A stretch of 64,000 nucleotides of DNA from Siphonodentalium dalli (Eukaryota; Mollusca; Scaphopoda; Gadilida; Siphonodentaliidae), in assembly GCA_032622095.1 (NCBI GenBank), contig CP136069.1, forward strand, positions 12,694,450-12,758,449. The letters are read 5' to 3'. This document shows, in pieces, positions 43,531-53,212 of this stretch. The notes below the pieces were generated by a model. That model was not told where the DNA came from. It ran no database searches and saw only the letters and a list, made by a program, of their open reading frames with translations. The translations under genes and the position numbers were made by a program. Position 1 is the stretch's first letter. Every line of letters begins with the position of its first letter.

Positions 43531-44032
43531 GTTAGTAATGAGTTAAACTCCGTCCCTGTGCCATGCTTTTTATTATTATTTATTATTATAACAAACAAGC
43601 CGACTCGTACAACGAGCACTCTCGCAGTGGAAACAGTTCCTCAGGAATCATGGGAAAACGCTGAAGAAAGATATCAAGGAACATGTTAGTAATGAGTTAA
43701 ACTCCGTCCCTGTGCCATGCTTTTTATTATTATATTATTATTATAACAAACAAGCCGATTGGTACAACGAGCACTCTCGCAGTGGAAACAGTTCCTCAGG
43801 AATCATGGGAAAATGCTGAAGAAAGATATCAAGGAACATGTTAGTAATGAGTTAAACTCCGTCCCTGTGCCATGCTTTTTATTATTATATTATTATTATA
43901 ACAAACAAGCCGACTCGTACAACGAGCACTCTCGCAGTGGAAACAGTTACTCAGGAATCATGGGAAAACGCTGAAGATAGATATCAAGGAACATGTTAGT
44001 AATGAGTTAAACTCCGTCCCTGTGCCATGCTT
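43426..44032 (+). repeat. 154-bp tandem repeats derived from the exon 12 3' end (first block, 4 units)
   Basis: Units hold exon 12 sequence from about ATTATAACAAACA to AAGGAACAT, the donor GTTAGTAATGAG and about 50 bp of intron (CTCCGTCCCTGTGCCATGC then an ATT-rich run). The first unit is the real exon end; the next three carry CACTCTCG, a 1-nt deletion. None has a proper acceptor; the nearest AG follows an ATT-rich tract. Confidence 0.92.
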
Positions 44033-44034
44033 TT

Positions 44035-44885
44035 TAGCTCACCTGAGACGAAGTCTCCGGTGGAGCTATAGTCATCACTCCCCGTCCGTCCGTCCGTCTG
44101 TCCGTCCCTACGTCCGTCCGTCAACTTTTTAAAAACATCTTCTCCTCTGAAACCATCATACCGAATTGGTTCATATTTGGTGTGGATGTTCCCTAGGTGA
44201 CTCTCATTCAGATTTGTTCAAATGAGGTCACTGGGTCAAATAGTTGCGAAACCAGGGCCATAACTCTATTCCTCCATAGTAATTCTTACAACAACTACTT
44301 GTCCATAACCATTGTGCCGATTTAGCTAATATTTGGTATGGAGGGTCCTTGGGTGACTGGTGTTCAGATCTGTTCAAATGAGGTCACCCGGTCAATTAGT
44401 TGAGAAACCAGGGCCTTAACTCATAGTAATTCTTACAATGACTTCTTCTAAAAAAATATTGGGCCGATTTAGCTTATATTTGGTACTGAGGGACCTTGGG
44501 TGACTGGGAATCAGATTTGTTCAAATTGGGTCACTGGGTCAAATAGGGGCAGAGCCAGGGACATAACTCTAAAAACAAAAAAATTACATTTTTGCATTTT
44601 GATCATATTTGGTGTGGATGTTCCCTAGGTGACTGTCATTCAGATTTGTTCAAATGAGGTCACTGTGTCAAATAGTTGCGAAACCAGGGCCATAACTATA
44701 TTCCTCCTTGGTAATTCTTATAACGACTTCTTGTCTAGAACCATTATGCCGATTTAGTTTAAATTTGGTATGGGGGGTCATTGAATGACTGGGGTTCAGA
44801 TTTGTTCAAATGGGGTCACTGGGTCAAATAGGGGTGGAGCCAGGGCCATAATTCCAAAAAAAATAATAAAAAATTCGGGAACTCC
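44035..44885 (+). repeat. TCCG-led degenerate tandem repeat with 5' hairpin (TAGCTCACCTGAGAC type)
   Basis: It opens with the hairpin AGCTCACC...GGTGGAGCT, then a CCGTCCGTCCGTCTGTCCGT leader, then degenerate ~150-170-bp units with TTTGGTGTGGATGTTCCCTA, CAGATTTGTTCAAATGAGGT and CAGGGCCATAACTCT. It has no credible coding capacity. A near-identical copy lies at 48094-48944 because of the 4.06-kb duplication. Confidence 0.85.
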
Positions 44886-45176
44886 TTGATCAATTTAACA
44901 TACAAAAAACAAATATCACCCTCCCCCACATGACCCAGAACCACACCCTGCCCCAACCAACAGCATTCCACCCTATCTCATATCCTAACTAACAGGATCT
45001 CTCCCACCAGCAGATTAGGTCAATTGTATTAGCTACAGATAGAGAGAGTTAATATAAATACACACACAGTCATCAATTGAGATGTTTATCAGGCTGACAG
45101 GTGTGAACTAATGCTTAGCTAGCACTCATGCCAGTGTTTGTTATTAAAATAAAATCAAAACAAATTATTGTTCTCT

Positions 45177-45613
45177 AACCTGAATTTAGTGTGTCTGGCA
45201 TTTGCAGAATGAGGTCCCCAGAGGGTGAATTTAGTTATGCTACCCTGCACAGCAGTCTAGCATCACCAAATACACTAGCCTGGGTCCTCATTCTGCTTAG
45301 GCCTCATCTTCTGGGAAGTATATAGACACTTAAATTGACATTTGCACTTACTTTTTCCCTTCTGTTTAGTTTCTATATCGCCTAATTTGTGAATATAAAA
45401 TGCATAATTGAGGTGCCCAATGGGTGCACATCACCAACTTTAACTGGAGAACTTCAATCTAATGCTATGTCTCCCATAGCAGTTGAGGCCTACACAGAAT
45501 GAGGTCCTCAGAGGGTGAATTTGGTGATGCTAGCCCGCATTGCAGGATTGTGTCATTAAATTCACACTTTGGGGACCTCATTCTGCAAATGTCAGACACT
45601 ATGTTCAGGCTTG
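45177..45613 (+). mobile_element. Palindromic GAATGAGGTCCCCAGAGGGT-family element, composite copy
   Basis: The left part reads CTGAATTTAGTGTGTCTGGC into GAATGAGGTCCCCAGAGGGT and a degraded partner arm; the middle has the family's TCTATATCGCCTAATTTGTG spacer; the right part repeats the palindrome and ends with CAGACACTATGTTCAGGCTT. Copied with the 4.06-kb block at 49236-49672. Confidence 0.8.
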
Positions 45614-45659
45614 TCTGTTCGAATATTATGTTCTTAACCACCAGTATCCAGTTGAACTC

Positions 45660-46745
45660 ATTATACCCTGATTTTGCAAAGAAAACTTGGGGGGTATATT
45701 GGATTGAATTTGTCAGTCTCTATGTCAGACTGTTCTCCCATCCATCCATCTGTCATTATGTCTCTATCCGTCCATCAATTGTTTTCTTCTCCAGATACAT
45801 ATTAAAGACCAAATGGGTTTATATATTTAGGTGTGGATGTCCCCCAGGTGACTCACATTCAGATTTGTTCAAATGAGTTCATCAGGCCAAATAGGTGAGA
45901 AGTCAGGGCCATAACTCTTTCCTTCCATAGTAATTCTTAAAACAGTTTCTTCTCAAGAACCATCTGGACTATTTAGCTTATGTTTGGTATGGAGGGTCCT
46001 TAGGTGACTGGTTTAGATTTTTTCAGATTTGGGGTCATTTTAGGAAAATCAGTTCAGTTCAACTCTTAAAATCTAATGTCTGAAATTACCAAATGAATGG
46101 ATCTCATAGATGGGGATTCACGTTTGTTCAAATAGGGGCGGAGATAAGAGATTTAATTATCAACCAGCCACCCTACCTGTGCTCCGGCGGAGCTATAGTC
46201 ATCACTCCTCGGCCGTCCATCTGTCCGTCCATCCGTCCGACAACAATTATCATCCGTCCGACAACAAATATTTGAACATCTTCTCCTCTGGAACCATAAG
46301 ACCAAATGGGTTCATATTTGGTGTGGATGTTCCCTAGGTGATTCTCATTCAGATTTGTTCAAATGCGGTCACTGGGTCAAATAGTTGCGAAGCCAGGGCC
46401 ATAACTCTTTCCCACCATAGTAATTCTTTTAAACATCTTCAGAACAATAAGACCGAATGGTTTCATATTTGGTGTGGATGTTCCCTAGGTGACTCACATT
46501 CAGATTTGTTTAAATGAGTTCACTTGAAATAGTTGCGAAGCCAGGGCCATAACTCTTTCCCTCCATAGTATTCTTAAAGTGACTTCTTCTCAAATACCAT
46601 CAGGCTATATGGGTTCATATTTGGTATGAAGGATCCTTGGGTGACTGGGGTTCATATTTGTTCAAATCAGGTCACTGGGTCAAATCTGGGCGGGGGCCAG
46701 GGACATAACTCCAAATATTTTTTTTTAGATTTAACTTTTTAGATA
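45660..46745 (+). repeat. TCCG-led degenerate tandem repeat region
   Basis: Two adjoining degenerate arrays, the second starting with CTCCGGCGGAGCTATAGTCA near 46181 and a CCGTCC leader. Units contain TTCATATTTGGTGTGGATGT and GCCAGGGCCATAACTCTTTC. Short open frames here are chance frames. Duplicated at about 49719-50808. Confidence 0.8.
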
Positions 46746-46863
46746 TCTACTTCTTTTAAAGTGATTATGAAAAGTTCTGACTGTTGTGGTCTCCAGAGTC
46801 CCAGTCTTATCAGTCTTTGCAGTCTGGTGAGCGACCCCACAGTCATTGACTGTCTTGTTATTA

Positions 46864-48090
46864 TTATATTATTATTATAACAAACAAGCCGACTCGTACA
46901 ACGAGCACTTTCGCAGTGGAAACAGTTCCTCAGGAATCATGGGAAAACGCTGAAGAAAGATATCAAGGAACATGTTAGTAATGAGTTAAACTCCGTCCCT
47001 GTGCCATGCTTTTTATTATTATTTATTATTATAACAAACAAACCGACTGGTACAACGAGCACTCTCGCAGTGGAAACAGTTCCTCAGGAATCATGGGAAA
47101 ACGCTGAAGAAAGATATCAAGGAACATGTTAGTAATGAGTTAAACTCCGTCCCTGTGCCATGCTTTTTATTATTATTTATTATTATAACAAACAAGCCGA
47201 TTGGTACAACGAGCACTCTCGCAGTGGAAACAGTTCCTCAGGAATCATGGGAAAACGCTGAAGAAAGATATCAAGGAACATGTTAGTAATGAGTTAAACT
47301 CCGTCCCTGTGCCATGCTTTTTATTATTATTTATTATTATAACAAACAAGCCGATTGGTACAACGAGCACTCTCGCAGTGGAAACAGTTCCTCAGGAATC
47401 ATGGGAAAACGCTGAAGAAAGATATCAAGGAACATGTTAGTAATGAGTTAAACTCCGTCCCTGTGCCATGCTTTTTATTATTATTTATTATTATAACAAA
47501 CAAACCGACTGGTACAACGAGCACTCTCGCAGTGGAAACAGTTCCTCAGGAATCATGGGAAAACGCTGAAGAAAGATATCAAGGAACATGTTAGTAATGA
47601 GTTAAACTCCGTCCCTGTGCCATGCTTTTTATTATTATTTATTATTATAACAAACAAACCGACTGGTACAACGAGCACTCTCGCAGTGGAAACAGTTCCT
47701 CAGGAATCATGGGAAAACGCTGAAGAAAGATATCAAGGAACATGTTAGTAATGAGTTAAACTCCGTCCCTGTGCCATGCTTTTTATTATTATATTATTAT
47801 TATAACAAACAAGCCGATTGGTACAACGAGCACTCTCGCAGTGGAAACAGTTCCTCAGGAATCATGGGAAAATGCTGAAGAAAGATATCAAGGAACATGT
47901 TAGTAATGAGTTAAACTCCGTCCCTGTGCCATGCTTTTTATTATTATATTATTATTATAACAAACAAGCCGACTCGTACAACGAGCACTCTCGCAGTGGA
48001 AACAGTTACTCAGGAATCATGGGAAAACGCTGAAGATAGATATCAAGGAACATGTTAGTAATGAGTTAAACTCCGTCCCTGTGCCATGCT
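46864..48090 (+). repeat. 154-bp exon-12-derived tandem repeats (second block, 8 units)
   Basis: Eight units, recognisable by GTACAACGAGCAC near 46898, 47051, 47206, 47360, 47514, 47668, 47823 and 47977. Each has the exon 12 3' end, donor GTTAGT and intron tail. Units differ by small changes (CGACTCG versus CGACTGG or CGATTGG, AAACGC versus AAATGC). The junction between the two 4.06-kb blocks falls in this array. Confidence 0.92.
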
Positions 48091-50925
48091 TTTTAGCTCA
48101 CCTGAGACGAAGTCTCCGGTGGAGCTATAGTCATCACTCCCCGTCCGTCCGTCCGTCTGTCCGTCCCTACGTCCGTCCGTCAACTTTTTAAAAACATCTT
48201 CTCCTCTGAAACCATCATACCGAATTGGTTCATATTTGGTGTGGATGTTCCCTAGGTGACTCTCATTCAGATTTGTTCAAATGAGGTCACTGGGTCAAAT
48301 AGTTGCGAAACCAGGGCCATAACTCTATTCCTCCATAGTAATTCTTACAACAACTACTTGTCCATAACCATTGTGCCGATTTAGCTAATATTTGGTATGG
48401 AGGGTCCTTGGGTGACTGGTGTTCAGATCTGTTCAAATGAGGTCACCCGGTCAATTAGTTGAGAAACCAGGGCCTTAACTCATAGTAATTCTTACAATGA
48501 CTTCTTCTAAAAAAATATTGGGCCGATTTAGCTTATATTTGGTACTGAGGGACCTTGGGTGACTGGGAATCAGATTTGTTCAAATTGGGTCACTGGGTCA
48601 AATAGGGGCAGAGCCAGGGACATAACTCTAAAAACAAAAAAATTACATTTTTGCATTTTGATCATATTTGGTGTGGATGTTCCCTAGGTGACTGTCATTC
48701 AGATTTGTTCAAATGAGGTCACTGTGTCAAATAGTTGCGAAACCAGGGCCATAACTATATTCCTCCTTGGTAATTCTTATAACGACTTCTTGTCTAGAAC
48801 CATTATGCCGATTTAGTTTAAATTTGGTATGGGGGGTCATTGAATGACTGGGGTTCAGATTTGTTCAAATGGGGTCACTGGGTCAAATAGGGGTGGAGCC
48901 AGGGCCATAATTCCAAAAAAAATAATAAAAAATTCGGGAACTCCTTGATCAATTTAACATACAAAAAACAAATATCACCCTCCCCCACATGACCCAGAAC
49001 CACACCCTGCCCCAACCAACAGCATTCCACCCTATCTCATATCCTAACTCACAGGATCTCTCCCACCAGCAGATTAGGTCAATTGTATTAGCTACAGATA
49101 GAGAGAGTTAATATAAATACACACACAGTCATCAATTGAGATGTTTATCAGGCTGACAGGTGTGAACTAATGCTTAGCTAGCACTCATGCCAGTGTTTGT
49201 TATTAAAATAAAATCAAAACAAATTATTGTTCTCTAACCTGAATTTAGTGTGTCTGGCATTTGCAGAATGAGGTCCCCAGAGGGTGAATTTAGTTATGCT
49301 ACCCTGCACAGCAGTCTAGCATCACCAAATACACTAGCCTGGGTCCTCATTCTGCTTAGGCCTCATCTTCTGGGAAGTATATAGACACTTAAATTGACAT
49401 TTGCACTTACTTTTTCCCTTCTGTTTAGTTTCTATATCGCCTAATTTGTGAATATAAAATGCATAATTGAGGTGCCCAATGGGTGCACATCACCAACTTT
49501 AACTGGAGAACTTCAATCTAATGCTATGTCTCCCATAGCAGTTGAGGCCTACACAGAATGAGGTCCTCAGAGGGTGAATTTGGTGATGCTAGCCCGCATT
49601 GCAGGATTGTGTCATTAAATTCACACTTTGGGGACCTCATTCTGCAAATGTCAGACACTATGTTCAGGCTTGTCTGTTCGAATATTATGTTCTTAACCAC
49701 CAGTATCCAGTTGAACTCATTATACCCTGATTTTGCAAAGAAAACTTGGGGGGTATATTGGATTGAATTTGTCAGTCTCTATGTCAGACTGTTCTCCCAT
49801 CCATCCATCTGTCATTATGTCTCTATCCGTCCATCAATTGTTTTCTTCTCCAGATACATATTAAAGACCAAATGGGTTTATATATTTAGGTGTGGATGTC
49901 CCCCAGGTGACTCACATTCAGATTTGTTCAAATGAGTTCATCAGGCCAAATAGGTGAGAAGTCAGGGCCATAACTCTTTCCTTCCATAGTAATTCTTAAA
50001 ACAGTTTCTTCTCAAGAACCATCTGGACTATTTAGCTTATGTTTGGTATGGAGGGTCCTTAGGTGACTGTGGTTTAGATTTTTTCAGATTTGGGGTCATT
50101 TTAGGAAAATCAGTTCAGTTCAACTCTTAAAATCTAATGTCTGAAATTACCAAATGAATGGATCTCATAGATGGGGATTCACGTTTGTTCAAATAGGGGC
50201 GGAGATAAGAGATTTAATTATCAACCAGCCACCCTACCTGTGCTCCGGCGGAGCTATAGTCATCACTCCTCGGCCGTCCATCTGTCCGTCCATCCGTCCG
50301 ACAACAATTATCATCCGTCCGACAACAAATATTTGAACATCTTCTCCTCTGGAACCATAAGACCAAATGGGTTCATATTTGGTGTGGATGTTCCCTAGGT
50401 GATTCTCATTCAGATTTGTTCAAATGCGGTCACTGGGTCAAATAGTTGCGAAGCCAGGGCCATAACTCTTTCCCACCATAGTAATTCTTTTAAACATCTT
50501 CAGAACAATAAGACCGAATGGTTTCATATTTGGTGTGGATGTTCCCTAGGTGACTCACATTCAGATTTGTTTAAATGAGTTCACTTGAAATAGTTGCGAA
50601 GCCAGGGCCATAACTCTTTCCCTCCATAGTATTCTTAAAGTGACTTCTTCTCAAATACCATCAGGCTATATGGGTTCATATTTGGTATGAAGGATCCTTG
50701 GGTGACTGGGGTTCATATTTGTTCAAATCAGGTCACTGGGTCAAATCTGGGCGGGGGCCAGGGACATAACTCCAAATATTTTTTTTTAGATTTAACTTTT
50801 TAGATATCTACTTCTTTTAAAGTGATTATGAAAAGTTCTGACTGTTGTGGTCTCCAGAGTCCCAGTCTTATCAGTCTTTGCAGTCTGGTGAGCGACCCCA
50901 CAGTCATTGACTGTCTTGTTATTAT

Positions 50926-51970
50926 TATATTATTATTATAACAAACAAGCCGACTCGTACAACGAGCACTTTCGCAGTGGAAACAGTTCCTCAGGAATCA
51001 TGGGAAAACGCTGAAGAAAGATATCAAGGAACATGTTAGTAATGAGTTAAACTCCGTCCCTGTGCCATGCTTTTTATTATTATTTATTATTATAACAAAC
51101 AAACCGACTGGTACAACGAGCACTCTCGCAGTGGAAACAGTTCCTCAGGAATCATGGGAAAACGCTGAAGAAAGATATCAAGGAACATGTTAGTAATGAG
51201 TTAAACTCCGTCCCTGTGCCATGCTTTTTATTATTATTTATTATTATAACAAACAAGCCGATTGGTACAACGAGCACTCTCGCAGTGGAAACAGTTCCTC
51301 AGGAATCATGGGAAAACGCTGAAGAAAGATATCAAGGAACATGTTAGTAATGAGTTAAACTCCGTCCCTGTGCCATGCTTTTTATTATTATTTATTATTA
51401 TAACAAACAAGCCGATTGGTACAACGAGCACTCTCGCAGTGGAAACAGTTCCTCAGGAATCATGGGAAAACGCTGAAGAAAGATATCAAGGAACATGTTA
51501 GTAATGAGTTAAACTCCGTCCCTGTGCCATGCTTTTTATTATTATTTATTATTATAACAAACAAACCGACTGGTACAACGAGCACTCTCGCAGTGGAAAC
51601 AGTTCCTCAGGAATCATGGGAAAACGCTGAAGAAAGATATCAAGGAACATGTTAGTAATGAGTTAAACTCCGTCCCTGTGCCATGCTTTTTATTATTATT
51701 TATTATTATAACAAACAAACCGACTGGTACAACGAGCACTCTCGCAGTGGAAACAGTTCCTCAGGAATCATGGGAAAACGCTGAAGAAAGATATCAAGGA
51801 ACATGTTAGTAATGAGTTAAACTCCGTCCCTGTGCCATGCTTTTTATTATTATTTATTATTATAACAAACAATCCGACTGGTACAACGAGCACTCTCGCA
51901 GTGGAAACAGTTCCTCAGGAATCATGGGAAAACGCTGAAGAAAGATAACAAGGAACATGTTAGTAATTAG
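50926..51970 (+). repeat. 154-bp exon-12-derived tandem repeats (third block, 7 units)
   Basis: Seven units at a 154-bp period. The last has CAATCCGACTGG and AAAGATAACAAGG changes and then passes into unique intron (TAATTAGTGCGAGTAAATAT). This ends the exon-derived array about 135 bp before exon 13. Confidence 0.92.
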
Positions 51971-52104
51971 TGCGAGTAAATATTTATGATGATGTAATTT
52001 ATTTGTCAGAAAACATATATCATGATTTAATTTAGGTCATGCAAGTCAATTTTAACTGCAAAATGTGAGTGTCTGAATATGAATTTTTTAATTTTCTTTT
52101 TTAG

Positions 52105-52260
52105 TGGAAAGAGCTGAAATGTTTGTGTCGGAGAGGGATTCCCAGCGATTTGAGACGACAGGTTTGGTGTAAGCTAATTCACAGCCGAATTAGTGACGTT
52201 ATGGAGGAAAAAGGACCACATTATTTTCGGAACCTGTGTAATCTGATTCCAGACTCTCCC
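52105..52260 (+). CDS. TBC1D2: TBC1D2-like gene, exon 13 (start of TBC Rab-GAP domain)
   Basis: Acceptor AATTTTCTTTTTTAG, donor GTTAGTA at 52261; 52 codons, phase 0 both ends. It encodes WKELKCLCRRGIPSDLRRQV, WCKLIHSRISDVMEEKGPHY and FRNLCNLIPDSP. L-x-x-L-x-R-x-GIP-x-x-LR-x-x-VW is the opening signature of TBC domains. The catalytic IxxDxxR arginine and YxQ glutamine motifs lie further on and are outside the window. TBC domains speed GTP hydrolysis on Rab GTPases; Rab7 is the known substrate of mammalian TBC1D2A. The next intron begins with a piggyBac-MITE fragment and then the giant minisatellite. Confidence 0.95.
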
Positions 52261-52261
52261 G

Positions 52262-52400
52262 TTAGTAAATCATAAAAAAAAGAAATAATGATGAAAATTG
52301 TTAAAGATTGTAAGAAAAAATGATAAAAATTGTTATAGAATGTAAGAAAAAATTAAAAAAATTTATAAAAATTGTTAAAGAATGTAAGAAAAAATACGGT
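52262..52400 (+). mobile_element. Fragment of piggyBac-like MITE interior
   Basis: Repeated AAAATTGTTAAAGAATGTAA and AAGAAAAAATGATAAAAATT match the central spacer of the TTAA MITEs seen at 42843-43306; the ends are missing. Confidence 0.6.
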
Positions 52401-52433
52401 GGCTGGTTAGCGCCAAGCAAATTTATTTATTAA

Positions 52434-52580
52434 CTTGCAGCTGCAAGTTACTATCTTGCAGCTGCAAGTTACTATCTTGCAGCTGCAAGTTAGTTATCTT
52501 GCACCTGCAAGTTACTATCTTGCAGCTGCCAGATAGTTATCTTGCAGCTGCAAGTTAGTTATCTTGCAGCTGCAAGTTAA
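52434..52580 (+). repeat. Minisatellite seed array with palindromic units
   Basis: Several units of about 21-23 bp built on AACTTGCAGCTGCAAGTT, a perfect palindrome, separated by ACTATC or AGTTATC. This appears to be the less eroded form of the unit that fills the large array downstream. Confidence 0.9.
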
Positions 52581-52794
52581 TGCAAATTGCTTAAGTACCC
52601 ATTCAGAGGGGCAGATGGGGGGAATTTCAGACACGTGTATATATCTGACGCCACGAGATCGGGAAGCGAAGTACCAGAACCCAGCTGTTAAAACACTGGC
52701 AGGTACTACGAAAAGACCAGCGAAACCCACTTGAAGTACTAAACGCTCTATGTAGTCATACTGAATCCCACACCATTGGGCATAACCTGGGAAT

Positions 52795-53210
52795 ATAGCT
52801 TATATTATGAAGCAGCGCGGCGTTTTAATGGCATGTCCAAATTGTGAACACGCCTTATCACACCCGGACAATATAACTGTTGTTTTCGAAAAGGGTGAAT
52901 TGGAAGTTGCCGTCATTAGCCCAGAACTACTAGCTATGCATTGATAGCAGTCTTGCATGTGCAAGTTATTATCTTGCAGTTGCAAGTTATTATCTTCCAA
53001 CTGCAACTTACTATCTTGCACATGCAAGTTATTATCTTGCAGGTGCAAGTTACTAGCTCATATTATGAAGCAGCGCGGCGTTTTAAGGTCATATCCAAAT
53101 TGTGAGCACGCCTCATCAGACCCAGACAATATAACTGTTGTTTTCGAAAAGGGCGAATTGGAAATTGCCGTCATTTTAGCCCAGAACCATGTTATCTGAA
53201 TAGCTAGCTA
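52795..53210 (+). repeat. Direct duplication of ~140 bp flanking a second seed array
   Basis: Two copies (about 52797-52930 and 53058-53200) share TATTATGAAGCAGCGCGGCG and CAATATAACTGTTGTTTTCG, with about 10 differences. Between them lie five or six 21-23-bp units (CTTGCATGTGCAAGTTATTA and relatives). The unit family therefore expanded more than once here. Confidence 0.88.
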
Positions 53211-53212
53211 TC

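Larger units (their letters stand above)
43740..51860 (+). repeat. 4.06-kb tandem segmental duplication (two copies)
   Basis: Everything from the third 154-bp unit (around 43740) to around 47795 recurs about 4059-4061 bp downstream (around 47800 to 51860). I can follow the TCCG repeats, the palindromic element, both TCCG regions and the 154-bp units in the same order. The differences I found by eye are CCTAACTAACAGG versus CCTAACTCACAGG and GACTGGTTTAG versus GACTGTGGTTTAG. Breakpoints lie in 154-bp repeats, which suggests unequal exchange between them. A duplicated haplotype in the assembly is an alternative. Confidence 0.93.

Noticed and set aside
43294-43689. 131-codon frame as a single exon
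   Set aside because: It is exon 12 plus read-through into the first repeat; the GTTAGT donor at 43531 and the phase of exon 13 show that the exon ends at 43530.
43583-43690. 154-bp repeat units as alternative exons
   Set aside because: The copies lack one base relative to the exon and have only AG dinucleotides after ATT-rich sequence as acceptors.
45499-45876. 125-codon frame (and its duplicate at 49558-49935) as a gene
   Set aside because: It starts in a palindromic element and ends in a TCCG repeat; its exact repetition is due to the 4.06-kb duplication, not selection.
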